Assembly: GCF_019334725.1 (NCBI RefSeq) | Contig: NZ_CP079818.1 | Span: forward strand, 1,798,001 to 1,862,000 | Direction: 5' to 3' | DNA: 64,000 nucleotides | Source of the DNA: Neisseria perflava | Lineage (GTDB): Bacteria > Pseudomonadota > Gammaproteobacteria > Burkholderiales > Neisseriaceae | In this document: positions 8,929-17,855 of the stretch, piece after piece | How the letters are laid out: each line of letters opens with the position of its first letter | Numbering within the stretch: the first letter of the stretch is position 1 | Position numbers and translations under genes: made by a program | Notes under the pieces: model-generated | Told to the model about the DNA's origin: nothing | Seen by the model: only the letters and a program-made list of their open reading frames with translations | Databases searched by the model: none

Positions 8929-9924
8929 TTATTTCTTCAAAATATATTTGCGTACGGCGGCGTTGTGTTCAGAAAGATTGTGGCTGAACTCGCTCAGGCC
9001 CGTACCATCCATTTTTGAGACAAAATACAGATATTTTTCATTAGACGGATGACCCGCCGCCTCAAGCGCGGCCTTGCCGGGAAGCGCAATCGGCGTCGGC
9101 GTCAAACCGCTGCGCGTATAGGTATTATAAGGCGTATCGCGTTGCAAGTCGGCTTTGCGGATTCTGCCTTTATACGCATCGCCCATACCATAGATGACGG
9201 TCGGGTCGGTTTGCAGGCGCATGCCGATATTCAGGCGGTTGACGAATACGGCGGCCACATGGGCGCGGTCGTCTTCGTGCGCGGTTTCTTTTTCAATCAG
9301 ACTCGCCATAATCAGCATTTCGTACGGATTTTTATAAGGCAGGCCGCTTTGACGGTCGTCCCATGCTTCTTGTAGGTTTTCCCGCATTTTACGGTAGGCG
9401 ATTTTGTAAATTTGAAGATCGCTGCCACCGGCATCAATTTCGTAACTATCTGGGAAAAACTGTCCTTCAGGATTGCTGCTCAAAGCATCGGGCGCCACTT
9501 CAGCCATCAGTTTTTCATCGCTCCAACCGCTCGTGTCATGGGCAATGTCGGCAGTATTGTCGATAATGCGGCGCATTTGGGCAAAACGCGCGCCTTCCAA
9601 AATTTGCACGCTGACCGAATCAGGACGGCCTTTTTTAATGCGCTTTAAAATGTCCCAAGCCGATACTTTGGCAGACAGGCGGTAAGAACCGGCATTAAGT
9701 TGGTTGTGTACGCCCATCACATATGTGGCGGCTACTAAAACATAACGGTTATAAACAATGCCGTCTTGAGCCAGTTTGCGGCTGACGGAAGAGATACCTT
9801 GGTTTTTGGTAATGGTAATACGGTATGGTTTGCCGTTGTCTTTCGGAACAAACAACAATGCGGCAACCACGGCGGCAAATGCCGTCAAAAATACGGCCAG
9901 CCATTTCAACAATTTTTTCAGCAT
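8929..9924 (-). CDS. mltG: Endolytic murein transglycosylase MltG
   Basis: 331 residues. Cuts nascent glycan strands and so sets their length at the inner membrane. One N-terminal membrane helix (residues about 7-27), then a LysM-like region and the YceG catalytic domain. The catalytic Glu is in the ASLIEKETA motif, followed by the conserved VNRLNIGMRLQTDPTVIYG segment and the C-terminal TRSGLTPTPIALPG motif. Start ATG at 9924. Upstream is a short divergent spacer shared with ampD. Confidence 0.95.
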   Translation of the reverse strand: MLKKLLKWLAVFLTAFAAVVAALLFVPKDNGKPYRITITKNQGISSVSRKLAQDGIVYNRYVLVAATYVMGVHNQLNAGSYRLSAKVSAWDILKRIKKGRPDSVSVQILEGARFAQMRRIIDNTADIAHDTSGWSDEKLMAEVAPDALSSNPEGQFFPDSYEIDAGGSDLQIYKIAYRKMRENLQEAWDDRQSGLPYKNPYEMLIMASLIEKETAHEDDRAHVAAVFVNRLNIGMRLQTDPTVIYGMGDAYKGRIRKADLQRDTPYNTYTRSGLTPTPIALPGKAALEAAGHPSNEKYLYFVSKMDGTGLSEFSHNLSEHNAAVRKYILKK

Positions 9925-10024
9925 GGTAGGATTCTTGGTTTGTGAACGTGTCGGGCGACAGTATAACCGAAAACAAGTCCACCACGCCCTCCACCTTACC
10001 CAACGTATATTTTCCTATCCCGAA

Positions 10025-10036
10025 AGGCCGTCTGAA
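10025..10036 (+). other. Single DUS forming the ampD leader
   Basis: AGGCCGTCTGAA ends three bases before the ampD start codon. The only Shine-Dalgarno-like bases (GAAAGG) overlap its 5' edge. Confidence 0.8.
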
Positions 10037-10039
10037 ACC

Positions 10040-10606
10040 ATGAATTCTCCTTCAAAAAACACTTGGCAAAGCGGCCGTTGGCTGAATGCACGTCAAACTC
10101 ATTCGCCCAATTTCAGCCCGCGAGAACCGGATGAAGACATCTCATTGGTTGTCCTCCACAATATTTCCCTCCCTCCTTTTGAGTACAACACGGGTGCGGT
10201 GGAAAAATTGTTTACCAACCAAATCAACCCTGACGAGCATCCTTTTTTCAGCATCATCCACACCCTGCGCGTCTCCAGCCATTTTTTCATCAGCCGTAAG
10301 GGCGAAACCGTCCAATTCGTTTCCTGCGACGATATGGCCTATCATGCCGGTGTATCGTCATTTCAAGGCAGAGAAAAATGCAATACCTTCTCCATCGGTA
10401 TCGAATTGGAAGGCTGCGATTTCGAGCCTTTTACCGAAGCACAATACACCAGCCTGCAAGCCTTGCTGACCGCCATTTCCGAACATTACCCGATTCAGGC
10501 CGTTACCGGTCATCAGGACATCGCGCCGGACAGGAAAACCGATCCCGGTCATTTCTTCGATTGGCCTCGCCTTCAAAAAGCAGGTTTCCCCGTCCGGCGG
10601 GGATAA
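10040..10606 (+). CDS. ampD: 1,6-anhydro-N-acetylmuramyl-L-alanine amidase AmpD
   Basis: 188 residues. Cytoplasmic zinc amidase that removes the peptide from recycled anhydro-muropeptides. Amidase_2 fold with zinc ligands in VVLHNISLPP (His), GHQDIAPDRKTDPG (His and Asp), and the glutamate in SIGIELEG. The start is ATG 10040: an in-frame extension to 9776 is possible on paper but runs through the mltG promoter and the DUS and has no family similarity. The leader is unusual, with a DUS three bases from the start codon. Pairs functionally with the wall enzymes nearby (mltG). Confidence 0.95.
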   Translation: MNSPSKNTWQSGRWLNARQTHSPNFSPREPDEDISLVVLHNISLPPFEYNTGAVEKLFTNQINPDEHPFFSIIHTLRVSSHFFISRKGETVQFVSCDDMAYHAGVSSFQGREKCNTFSIGIELEGCDFEPFTEAQYTSLQALLTAISEHYPIQAVTGHQDIAPDRKTDPGHFFDWPRLQKAGFPVRRG

Positions 10607-10608
10607 CT

Positions 10609-10620
10609 TTCAGACGGCCT
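10609..10620 (+). other. Single DUS after ampD
   Basis: TTCAGACGGCCT four bases after the ampD stop, without a nearby partner. The next 160 bases up to zipA hold no gene. Confidence 0.7.
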
Positions 10621-10781
10621 GAAATGATTGGCAGACATAATGCTGTCACAACCGTTTATTTTCGTTATAATTCAGCTATTCATTCGGACGCATAAAGTCC
10701 GGCTCCAACGAACTTCCCACGCAGCAAGATTCCGCACCCTGAAAAAGACGGAATGCTGCCTTTTTAAAAAGTGATTACTCC

Positions 10782-12050
10782 ATGATTTTCATCGTCTTAG
10801 CCCTCGCCGCCCTTTTGGCGGTCATCGGTTACAACATGTACCAGGAAAACCAATACCGCAAACAAGTGCGCGAACAATTCGGCCATTCCGATAAAGATGC
10901 GCTTTTGACCAGCAAAACCAAACATGTCCGCGACAGCAAAGAAACCGGCGGCCAGGGTTTGTTTATCAAGAAAAACAAAAAAACCGAAGAGGCATTGCGC
11001 AACCTGCAAGAGCAAGATGAAATCTACGCGGCAAAAGCCAAACTGGCTCACCCTGCCCAGCTTAAAACGGATGTCGAGCTGACCATGGAAGACGACTTTT
11101 CCGCAGAAGAAAAAGTTCAACACACCGTTATCGGTTTGAACAATGAAATTACCGTCAGCCCTGCCGAAGCCGCTTCTGCTCCGGTTGAAACCGCAGCCGA
11201 ACCTGTAGCAAAAGTACCATTGATCAGCTTGGACGAATTGTCTCAAGTCGAGTTGCCTTGGTTTGACCCGCGCTTCGACTACATGGCCTACATCTCCCTA
11301 AAACAAGCCCAAGAATTGCACGCCCTGCCGCGCCTTTCCGGCACTCACCGCTTCCAAATCATCGGTTGCACCATAGACGACCATTTCCGCGTTGCCGAGC
11401 CGATTCCGGGAGTTTACTACCAAGGCTTCGTTATGGGCCTGCAGGCTGTCAGCCGCAATGGTTTGGCCGCGCGTGAAGAGCTGCAACACTTCGACCAACA
11501 GGTTGATGCTTTTGCCCGACTGATGGACGGCAAAGTTTTGCATACCGACTTGGACGCGTTCACCGAAGTTGCACAAGCTCTCGACCAATTCTGTGCGCGT
11601 GTTGACCAAACCATCGCCATTCACTTGGTTTCCCATTCCAATATCAGCGGCGTAGAATTGCGTGCCGCCGTGGAAGATACAGGCTTCAAACTGGGCGAAG
11701 ACGGCGCTTTCCACTTCGGTGACAACAACAACCCTAAATTGTTCTCCATCCATACTTTGGACAACAAACCGTTTACCAACTCTCTGTTGGACAACCAAGC
11801 CTACCGCGGTTTCAGCATGCTTCTGGATATTCCGCATGTTCCTGCCGGCGAAAAAACTTTCGACAAATTTATGGACTTGGCAGTCAAACTCTCCGGCCAA
11901 CTCAGCTTGGATTTGGTTAACGACCAAATGAAAGAAGTTTCCACTCAATGGCTCAAAGACGTACGCAACTATGTTTTGGCCCGTCAGGAAGAAATGCTTA
12001 AAGTCGGCATCAAACCCGGCAGCAAACAAGCCCTGCGCCTGTTCTCTTAA
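10782..12050 (+). CDS. zipA: Cell division protein ZipA (FtsZ anchor)
   Basis: 422 residues. Membrane anchor that tethers FtsZ to the inner membrane. One N-terminal helix (residues 1-20), a charged linker rich in Lys/Glu then Ala/Pro, and a C-terminal ZipA FtsZ-binding domain from about residue 190 (HRFQIIGCTIDDHFR, then GVYYQGFVMGLQAVSRNG). Longer than E. coli ZipA (328) because of the linker. ligA follows directly, the known order in Neisseria, with a strong terminator between them. Confidence 0.9.
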   Translation: MIFIVLALAALLAVIGYNMYQENQYRKQVREQFGHSDKDALLTSKTKHVRDSKETGGQGLFIKKNKKTEEALRNLQEQDEIYAAKAKLAHPAQLKTDVELTMEDDFSAEEKVQHTVIGLNNEITVSPAEAASAPVETAAEPVAKVPLISLDELSQVELPWFDPRFDYMAYISLKQAQELHALPRLSGTHRFQIIGCTIDDHFRVAEPIPGVYYQGFVMGLQAVSRNGLAAREELQHFDQQVDAFARLMDGKVLHTDLDAFTEVAQALDQFCARVDQTIAIHLVSHSNISGVELRAAVEDTGFKLGEDGAFHFGDNNNPKLFSIHTLDNKPFTNSLLDNQAYRGFSMLLDIPHVPAGEKTFDKFMDLAVKLSGQLSLDLVNDQMKEVSTQWLKDVRNYVLARQEEMLKVGIKPGSKQALRLFS

Positions 12051-12062
12051 ACTTCTCCAATC

Positions 12063-12100
12063 AAAAAGCGGATATGCAATGACGGCATATCCGCTTTTTT
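12063..12100 (+). terminator. Rho-independent terminator of zipA
   Basis: Perfect 15-bp stem (12063-12077 with 12085-12099) and a T run. It is not made from DUS, unlike most terminators here. Confidence 0.9.
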
Positions 12101-12136
12101 CAGGTAAAATCCCTTTATCTTCAATATTCATCGATT

Positions 12137-12170
12137 TTCAGACGGCCTCTCTATCATCAGGCCGTCTGAA
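12137..12170 (+). repeat. DUS inverted pair in the ligA leader
   Basis: TTCAGACGGCCT (12137-12148) then AGGCCGTCTGAA (12159-12170), 19 bases before the ligA start. The order of the two copies is reversed relative to the usual terminator pair. Confidence 0.7.
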
Positions 12171-12189
12171 AACTCTATTTCGATTGCTC

Positions 12190-14658
12190 ATGAACCCGAC
12201 CGCACAACGTATCAAATACCTGACCGACCTCCTCAACCGCTACGCCTACGAATATTACACCCTAGACGCACCCAGCGTACCCGATGCCGAATACGATAAA
12301 TTGTTCCGCGAGCTCGAAGCATTGGAGCTAAATCATCCTGAGTTGAAACTGCCCGACAGCCCGACCCAGCGCGTCGGCGGCGAGCCTTTGGCAGGCTTTG
12401 ATGAAGTGCGTCATGAAGTGCCTATGTTGTCACTGACCAACGCCTTCTCACCGCAAGATGAAAACGGCGTGTTCGATCATGCCGAAATGTACGCTTTCGA
12501 TGAGCGCGTTCGTGGTGGTTTAAATGGAGAAAAACCGGAATACGTTATTGAGCCTAAATTTGACGGTCTGGCCATCAGCCTGCTGTACCGCGACGGCGTA
12601 TTGATTCAAGCGGCAACCCGTGGCGACGGCACAACAGGCGAAGACGTTACCCAAAACGTCAAAACCGTATCCAACATCCCCCTGCGCCTGCATGGAGAAA
12701 ATATCCCCGAGCTTATCGAAATACGCGGCGAAGTACTGATGCTCAAAGCCGATTTTGCTGCCTTGAACGAACGACAGGCTGAAAACGGACAAAAACCTTT
12801 CGCCAATCCGCGCAATGCCGCCGCCGGCAGCCTGCGCCAACTCGATTCGCGCATTACGGCACAACGCAAACTGCATTTCTTCCCCTATTCCATTGCCCGA
12901 CAACAAGGCGGTTTTATCGCAGAAGAACACCTGCAAGAGCTGAGCTACTGTAAAGAGCTTGGCTTCAGTCTGCCCGATGGCAATTTCGGCTGTTTCCCAA
13001 ATATCGACGAAGTATTGGCGTTTTACGAAAAAATGCAGCAAAAACGCCCTACTTTACCTTATGAAATCGACGGCATGGTGGTCAAAGTCAACAGTCTGGC
13101 ACAACAAGAAAAACTGGGTTTCATCTCACGCGCACCACGCTGGGCCATTGCCCACAAATTTCCTGCCGAAGAAGCATTGACCATTGTCGAAGCCATTGAT
13201 GTACAAATCGGGCGCACCGGCGCAGTAACCCCGGTTGCCCGCCTGCAACCTGTATTCGTCGGCGGCGTTACCGTTACCAACGCTACCCTGCACAATCAGG
13301 ACGAAGTATCGCGTAAAGACGTACGCGTTGGCGATACCGTCGTTGTGCGCCGTGCCGGAGACGTCATTCCCGAGGTGGTGCGCGTAATTTTTGAACGCCG
13401 CCCAATGCAGGAGACCAATATTTCCGTTTCAGACGGCCTGCAAGACGATTTGTTTGCCGAAACACCTTCTAAAACGCAAGCCGAACCGCTTCACAAACCC
13501 TACCGCCTGCCCACCCATTGCCCTATCTGTCACAGCGAAATCGAACGCGAAGAAGACGAAGCAGTTGCCCGGTGTAGCGGCGGTATGCTTTGCCAGGCTC
13601 AACGCGCGCAAGGTTTAATCCACTTCGCCTCTCGCAAAGCCATGGACATCGACGGACTTGGACAAAAACAAATCGAGCAGCTGGTAGCGCAAGATTTGGT
13701 TCGTCATTTCGCCGACCTCTACCGTCTCGATATTCCAACCTTACAGAAAATGAAAGAAACGGCGGATAAAGCATCGGCCAATGAGGAAGAACCATCAAAC
13801 AGTGAGGTTGAAGACTTTGAAAGCGAGACCGGTAATGCCCTGCTTGCCAAAAACATTAAAAAACAGCCGACCAAATGGGCGGAAAACATCCTTGCAGGCA
13901 TAGAAGCCAGCAAAACGCCCGAACTTGCCCGCTTCCTTTTTGCCCTCGGCATCCGTCACGTCGGCGAACGCACCGCCAAAACGTTAGCACAGGCATTCGG
14001 CACACTGGAACACGTCCGCCATGCACCCGAACCCATCCTCGCCTGCTTGCCCGATATCGGCACGGTAGTTGCCCACTCCATCGCCCACTTTTTTGCTCAA
14101 GAAGCACAACAGGCGATGATAGACGAACTACTGGCTGTAGGTGTTGCCCCGCAAAGCCAGGCTGTCACTATCCCACCGTTACGCCATGCCGAACCGCAAC
14201 GCTGGATTGCCCGCCTGCCTGATTTTAAAATCAGCGAAACCAAAGCACTGGCCTTGTGGGAGCTTGCCGGACAAAGCATAGAAGGTTTGCAAACCGACAA
14301 AGCGTTGCCTGCCGATTGGCAAATATGGCGCAGTAAACCGCAAAACGCAGCCCTTCTTGAAAATATGAAAACTTTCTTTGCTCAAACGCTGTCTAATCTT
14401 CAAGATGAAACTATTTCAGACGGCATTAACGAGGCTATAGCAGGTAAAACCTTTGTATTAACAGGGACTTTACCCACGCTCAAACGCGACCAAGCCCAAG
14501 CCATGATTGAGGCTGCCGGCGGTAAAGTTTCTGGTAGCGTATCCAAAAAAACCGACTACGTTGTCGCCGGAGAAGCCGCAGGCAGTAAATTGGAAAAAGC
14601 CCAAACGTTGGGCGTGGTCGTATTGAGCGAAGAAGAATTACTGACGTTGCTAGGATAA
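12190..14658 (+). CDS. ligA: NAD+-dependent DNA ligase LigA
   Basis: 822 residues, against about 670 in most bacteria. Seals nicks in replication and repair. Adenylation domain with the nucleophile Lys123 in EPKFDGLAIS, OB fold, zinc finger (CPICH and, later, CSGGMLC), helix-hairpin-helix region and a C-terminal BRCT domain (from GKTFVLTGTLP). Extra length sits in two or three inserts: before the zinc finger (with a DUS at 13428-13439), a Glu/Ser-rich stretch in the HhH region (about residues 525-555), and roughly 90-100 residues between HhH and BRCT (with a DUS at 14415-14426). Start ATG 12190 is set by the family N-terminus; the frame stays open upstream into zipA but that part has no similarity. 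Confidence 0.96.
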   Translation: MNPTAQRIKYLTDLLNRYAYEYYTLDAPSVPDAEYDKLFRELEALELNHPELKLPDSPTQRVGGEPLAGFDEVRHEVPMLSLTNAFSPQDENGVFDHAEMYAFDERVRGGLNGEKPEYVIEPKFDGLAISLLYRDGVLIQAATRGDGTTGEDVTQNVKTVSNIPLRLHGENIPELIEIRGEVLMLKADFAALNERQAENGQKPFANPRNAAAGSLRQLDSRITAQRKLHFFPYSIARQQGGFIAEEHLQELSYCKELGFSLPDGNFGCFPNIDEVLAFYEKMQQKRPTLPYEIDGMVVKVNSLAQQEKLGFISRAPRWAIAHKFPAEEALTIVEAIDVQIGRTGAVTPVARLQPVFVGGVTVTNATLHNQDEVSRKDVRVGDTVVVRRAGDVIPEVVRVIFERRPMQETNISVSDGLQDDLFAETPSKTQAEPLHKPYRLPTHCPICHSEIEREEDEAVARCSGGMLCQAQRAQGLIHFASRKAMDIDGLGQKQIEQLVAQDLVRHFADLYRLDIPTLQKMKETADKASANEEEPSNSEVEDFESETGNALLAKNIKKQPTKWAENILAGIEASKTPELARFLFALGIRHVGERTAKTLAQAFGTLEHVRHAPEPILACLPDIGTVVAHSIAHFFAQEAQQAMIDELLAVGVAPQSQAVTIPPLRHAEPQRWIARLPDFKISETKALALWELAGQSIEGLQTDKALPADWQIWRSKPQNAALLENMKTFFAQTLSNLQDETISDGINEAIAGKTFVLTGTLPTLKRDQAQAMIEAAGGKVSGSVSKKTDYVVAGEAAGSKLEKAQTLGVVVLSEEELLTLLG

Positions 14659-14785
14659 GACAGTATCTATGACCAATCCTCCTTTTCAGACCGTCTGATA
14701 CTTTATCATGTGGTATTATCATTACATACGACTACATCTTTACACTTTTTGGGGTATAAACCCACAGTTAAAATAGGATAATAAT

Positions 14786-15649
14786 ATGAAACCCATTAAA
14801 AAATGCGTCTTCCCCGTTGCCGGTATGGGCACCCGTTTCTTGCCTGCGACCAAAGCCAGCCCCAAAGAAATGCTGCCTATCGTAGACAAACCTCTGATTC
14901 AATATGCAGTTGAAGAAGCGGTTGAAGTCGGCTGTACTGAAATGGTGTTCATCACCGGCCGTAACAAACGCAGTATCGAAGACCACTTCGACAAAGCATA
15001 CGAGTTGGAAACCGAATTGGAATTGCGTCAAAAAGACAAGCTGTTGGAGCACGTTCGCGATATCCTGCCTCCCAACATTACCTGCATGTACATCCGTCAA
15101 ACTGAAGCATTGGGTTTGGGTCATGCCGTATTGTGCGCGCAGGCTGCCGTTGGTAATGAACCTTTTGCCGTTATTTTGGCAGACGATTTGATTGATGCGC
15201 CTAAAGGTGCATTGAAACAGATGGTTGATGTGTACAACCAAAGCGGTAACAGCATTTTGGGCGTTGAAACCGTCGACCCTTCCCAAACAGGCTCTTACGG
15301 TATCGTTGAAGTTGAAAAGCTAAAAAGCTATCAACGTATCACCAACATAGTTGAAAAACCCAAACCGGAAGAAGCGCCTTCCAACCTCGCAGTTGTCGGC
15401 CGCTACATCCTGACTCCGCGTATTTTTGACTTGTTGACCAACCTGCCCAGCGGCGCCGGTAACGAAATCCAACTGACAGACGGTATCGCCCGCCTGCTCG
15501 ACCATGAGTTTGTGTTGGCTCATGCGTTTGATGGCAAACGCTACGACTGCGGCAGCAAATTGGGTTACCTTGAAGCAACCGTGGCTTATGGTTTGAAACA
15601 CCCTGAAACTGGCGAACAATTCAAAGAATTGCTCAAACAATACGCTTAA
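14786..15649 (+). CDS. galU: UTP--glucose-1-phosphate uridylyltransferase
   Basis: 287 residues. Makes UDP-glucose from UTP and glucose 1-phosphate for LOS and glycan synthesis. Signature PVAGMGTRFLPATKASPKEM at the N-terminus, then EALGLGHAVLCAQ and the ILADDLID nucleotide-binding motif; length is normal. Ribosome binding site AGGATAATA just before ATG 14786. The 127 bases upstream include a degraded DUS (CAGACCGTCTGA) and must hold its promoter. Confidence 0.97.
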   Translation: MKPIKKCVFPVAGMGTRFLPATKASPKEMLPIVDKPLIQYAVEEAVEVGCTEMVFITGRNKRSIEDHFDKAYELETELELRQKDKLLEHVRDILPPNITCMYIRQTEALGLGHAVLCAQAAVGNEPFAVILADDLIDAPKGALKQMVDVYNQSGNSILGVETVDPSQTGSYGIVEVEKLKSYQRITNIVEKPKPEEAPSNLAVVGRYILTPRIFDLLTNLPSGAGNEIQLTDGIARLLDHEFVLAHAFDGKRYDCGSKLGYLEATVAYGLKHPETGEQFKELLKQYA

Positions 15650-15666
15650 GCCCAGCCATTATAAAA

Positions 15667-15692
15667 AGGCCGTCTGAAATTTCAGACGGCCT
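15667..15692 (+). terminator. DUS inverted pair, shared terminator of galU and trkH
   Basis: 12-bp perfect stem with a two-base gap, then CCTTTTTC. It lies between convergent genes and would work in both directions. Confidence 0.9.
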
Positions 15693-15703
15693 TTTTCTCA
15701 CAC

Positions 15704-17197
15704 TTATTTCTTCCAATATGCCGGAGTTAGCAAAATCAGAACGGTAAAAATCTCCAAACGTCCCAACAACATCACCGCCGTACACAGCCATTTCTGCACA
15801 TCGCTCAGCACAGCATAATTATGTGACGGACCGACTGCCCCCAAACCCGGCCCTGCATTGGTAATACAGGCAATGACTGCCGTAAAGGCGGATAAAAAGT
15901 CCAAGCCTGCCGCCATCAGTAAAAAGCTGAATACGATGACCGTCATAAAGTAAATAAAGATGAACGACATGACGGTCAGCGCCATGCGATCCGGAATGGA
16001 ACGGTTGTTGACCTTTACCGTACGAACCGCACGCGGGTGCAGCAAAATCAACATTTCGCGCAAGCTGAATTTGAATAACACCAACGCACGCACGTTTTTA
16101 ATACCGCCCCCCATAGAGCCTGAACTTGCCAATACGTTCGACAGGAAAAACATCCACAGCGACACAATCAACGGCCATTGGGCAAAGTCTGCATTGGAGA
16201 AACCGCTTGCCAATCCGATGGACACAAAGTTGAAGCTGACAAAGCGCAAAGCTTCGCCAAGGCTTTGATAAACGTCCTGCTGCCATAAATACAATGCCGA
16301 AATCAAAATACTGCCCGACAAAACCAGCAGCATGGTGCGGCATTCTTCATCTTTCCAATACACCTGCAAGGAGCGGTTGCCCAGCGCAGTAAAGTGGCTG
16401 GCGAAATTGATACCGCCCCAGACAGTAAAAAACATCAACGTCCATTCGACTGCTACAGAATTAAAATAGGCAACGCTGTCATCATGTGTCGAAAAACCGC
16501 CCAAGGCCACAGCCGACATCGCATGGCACAAGGCATCAAACCAGCCCATGCCGGCAATATGCAAGGATACAAAGGCGGCAGCAGTTGTCAGCGCATAGGC
16601 AAACCACAGCCGTTTAGCCACTTGCGAAATGCGGGGAGCCATCTTGCTTTCCTTATCCATACCCGGAATTTCCGCTTTGAAAAGCTGCGTCCCTCCCACA
16701 CCCAACATCGGCAAAATCGCCACAGCCAACACGATAATACCCATACCGCCAAGCCAGTTGAGCATGTGCCGCCAAAAATTCACCGACGGTGCCAGCGTAT
16801 CCAAGCCGGAAATCACTGTTGCCCCCGTTGTCGTCAGCCCCGACATCGCTTCAAAAAACGCATCGGTGAAACTCATGGACGGCATATAGAAATAAATCGG
16901 CATCGCCGCCACGACGGCAAAGGCCAGCCACAGCATCAATACCAGGGTAAATCCGTCACGCGGCCGCAATTCACGATTGAAACGCAGAGTCAACACCCAA
17001 GTAACGCACGACACCAGCAATACCGTCAAAGCCGTGTAGGCAAACACGAAAAACGCGCTGTCGTGATAAAAATACGACATCAGTGTCGGCACAGCCAACA
17101 GCAGTGAAAACAACAGCCCCAGCTTGGACAATACATGGACAATCGGCATCACCTTGCTTACCGCACCACCCAATCTGAAACCCTTATACAAATACAT
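15704..17197 (-). CDS. trkH: TrkH-family potassium uptake protein
   Basis: About 497 residues. K+ translocating subunit of a Trk-type system in the inner membrane. Multiple hydrophobic helices and the repeated selectivity-filter loops, for example AMSGLTTTGATVISG, HAMSAVALGGFSTHDDS, and SSGSMGGGIKNVRALV. Start: two adjacent ATGs at 17200 and 17197; AGGGA is better spaced for 17197, and a TTG further upstream (17221) is unlikely. No trkA gene is adjacent. TrkG/KtrB are close relatives; the two-helix N-terminal extension supports TrkH. Confidence 0.88.
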   Translation of the reverse strand: MYLYKGFRLGGAVSKVMPIVHVLSKLGLLFSLLLAVPTLMSYFYHDSAFFVFAYTALTVLLVSCVTWVLTLRFNRELRPRDGFTLVLMLWLAFAVVAAMPIYFYMPSMSFTDAFFEAMSGLTTTGATVISGLDTLAPSVNFWRHMLNWLGGMGIIVLAVAILPMLGVGGTQLFKAEIPGMDKESKMAPRISQVAKRLWFAYALTTAAAFVSLHIAGMGWFDALCHAMSAVALGGFSTHDDSVAYFNSVAVEWTLMFFTVWGGINFASHFTALGNRSLQVYWKDEECRTMLLVLSGSILISALYLWQQDVYQSLGEALRFVSFNFVSIGLASGFSNADFAQWPLIVSLWMFFLSNVLASSGSMGGGIKNVRALVLFKFSLREMLILLHPRAVRTVKVNNRSIPDRMALTVMSFIFIYFMTVIVFSFLLMAAGLDFLSAFTAVIACITNAGPGLGAVGPSHNYAVLSDVQKWLCTAVMLLGRLEIFTVLILLTPAYWKK

Positions 17198-17225
17198 CAT
17201 ATCCCTATCATCAGAAAACAAAATA

Positions 17226-17260
17226 TTCAGACGGCCTCATGAAAAAATAGGCCGTCTGAA
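17226..17260. repeat. DUS inverted pair in the trkH / rpmE2 divergent spacer
   Basis: TTCAGACGGCCT (17226-17237) and AGGCCGTCTGAA (17249-17260), upstream of both divergent genes, so not an obvious terminator for either. Confidence 0.7.
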
Positions 17261-17316
17261 ACAGCATATTTTATCAAAATGCCGCAACCCCGTGATAAAG
17301 AAAAACCAAAAAACAC

Positions 17317-17344
17317 TTGCCTGCTCTTTTTCTAAGAGTATAAT
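17317..17344 (+). promoter_or_regulatory. Sigma70 promoter of rpmE2-rpmJ2
   Basis: -35 TTGCCT at 17317-17322, 16-base spacer, consensus -10 TATAAT at 17339-17344. The Zur box starts on the last base of the -10. Confidence 0.75.
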
Positions 17345-17358
17345 GTTATACCATAACA
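17344..17358 (+). promoter_or_regulatory. Zur operator
   Basis: TGTTATACCATAACA is a perfect 6-3-6 palindrome and matches the Neisseria Zur consensus TGTTAT-N3-ATAACA. Its place over the promoter -10 and start site predicts repression when zinc is plentiful. Confidence 0.85.
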
Positions 17359-17374
17359 CTCACTGGAGAAAGAA

Positions 17375-17650
17375 ATGAAACCCGATATCCACCCAGACAA
17401 CTATCGTACCGTCCTGTTTTACGACAGCGGTGCAGACCAAGGATGGCTCATCCGTTCATGCGCCAATACCCACGGAAAGACCATGGTTTGGAAAGACGGA
17501 GTAGAGTATCCCCTCTTCTCTCTTGATACCTCTTCCGCGTCCCACCCCGTATACACAGGCAAACAACGCAACGTCAATATTGAAGGTCGCGCCAGCAAAT
17601 TCAACCAACGTTACCAATCCATGATGTCTTCTTTCAGAAAGGATAAATGA
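17375..17650 (+). CDS. rpmE2: Type B (zinc-independent) 50S ribosomal protein L31
   Basis: 91 residues. Replaces the zinc-ribbon L31 in ribosomes under zinc shortage, freeing zinc. The N-terminus MKPDIHPDNYRTVLFYD is typical of the B type and lacks the CxxC motifs of the zinc-binding form; the C-terminal part has HPVYTGKQRNVNIEGR. Ribosome binding site GGAGAAAG before ATG 17375. The stop overlaps the start region of the L36 gene. Control by Zur is indicated by the operator at 17344-17358. Confidence 0.97.
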   Translation: MKPDIHPDNYRTVLFYDSGADQGWLIRSCANTHGKTMVWKDGVEYPLFSLDTSSASHPVYTGKQRNVNIEGRASKFNQRYQSMMSSFRKDK

Positions 17651-17775
17651 TGCAAGTCCTCTCATCTCTGAAAACTGCAAAAAAACGACACCGCGACTGC
17701 CAAATTGTCCGCCGAAAAGGCAAAGTGTACGTCATTTGCAAGAGCAATCCCCGTTTTAAAGCACGCCAGCGTTAA
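17650..17775 (+). CDS. rpmJ2: Type B 50S ribosomal protein L36
   Basis: 41 residues starting MQVLSSLKTAKKRHRDC. Companion of type B L31 and also a zinc-starvation replacement; it lacks the full CCHC zinc-binding set of ordinary L36. ATG 17650 overlaps the L31 stop by one base (TGATG); an in-frame ATG directly before it (17647) would give a 4-base overlap instead. Either way the genes are translationally coupled. Ends in RFKARQR as expected. Confidence 0.95.
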   Translation: MQVLSSLKTAKKRHRDCQIVRRKGKVYVICKSNPRFKARQR

Positions 17776-17814
17776 GCTGTCCCATCCTTCTTTCAATGTA
17801 ACTCTCTGAATTTT

Positions 17815-17855
17815 CCGCACTTTCGTTTACCTCTAGCGCAAGTGCGGCTTTTTTT
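17815..17855 (+). terminator. Terminator of rpmE2-rpmJ2
   Basis: CCGCACTT (17815-17822) pairs with AAGTGCGG (17840-17847), then a run of T. Not DUS-based. It separates the Zur operon from the lipoprotein gene downstream. Confidence 0.8.

Noticed and set aside
9776..10039. N-terminal extension of ampD
   Set aside because: The frame is open but passes through the mltG 5' region and a DUS; the AmpD family begins at the ATG at 10040.
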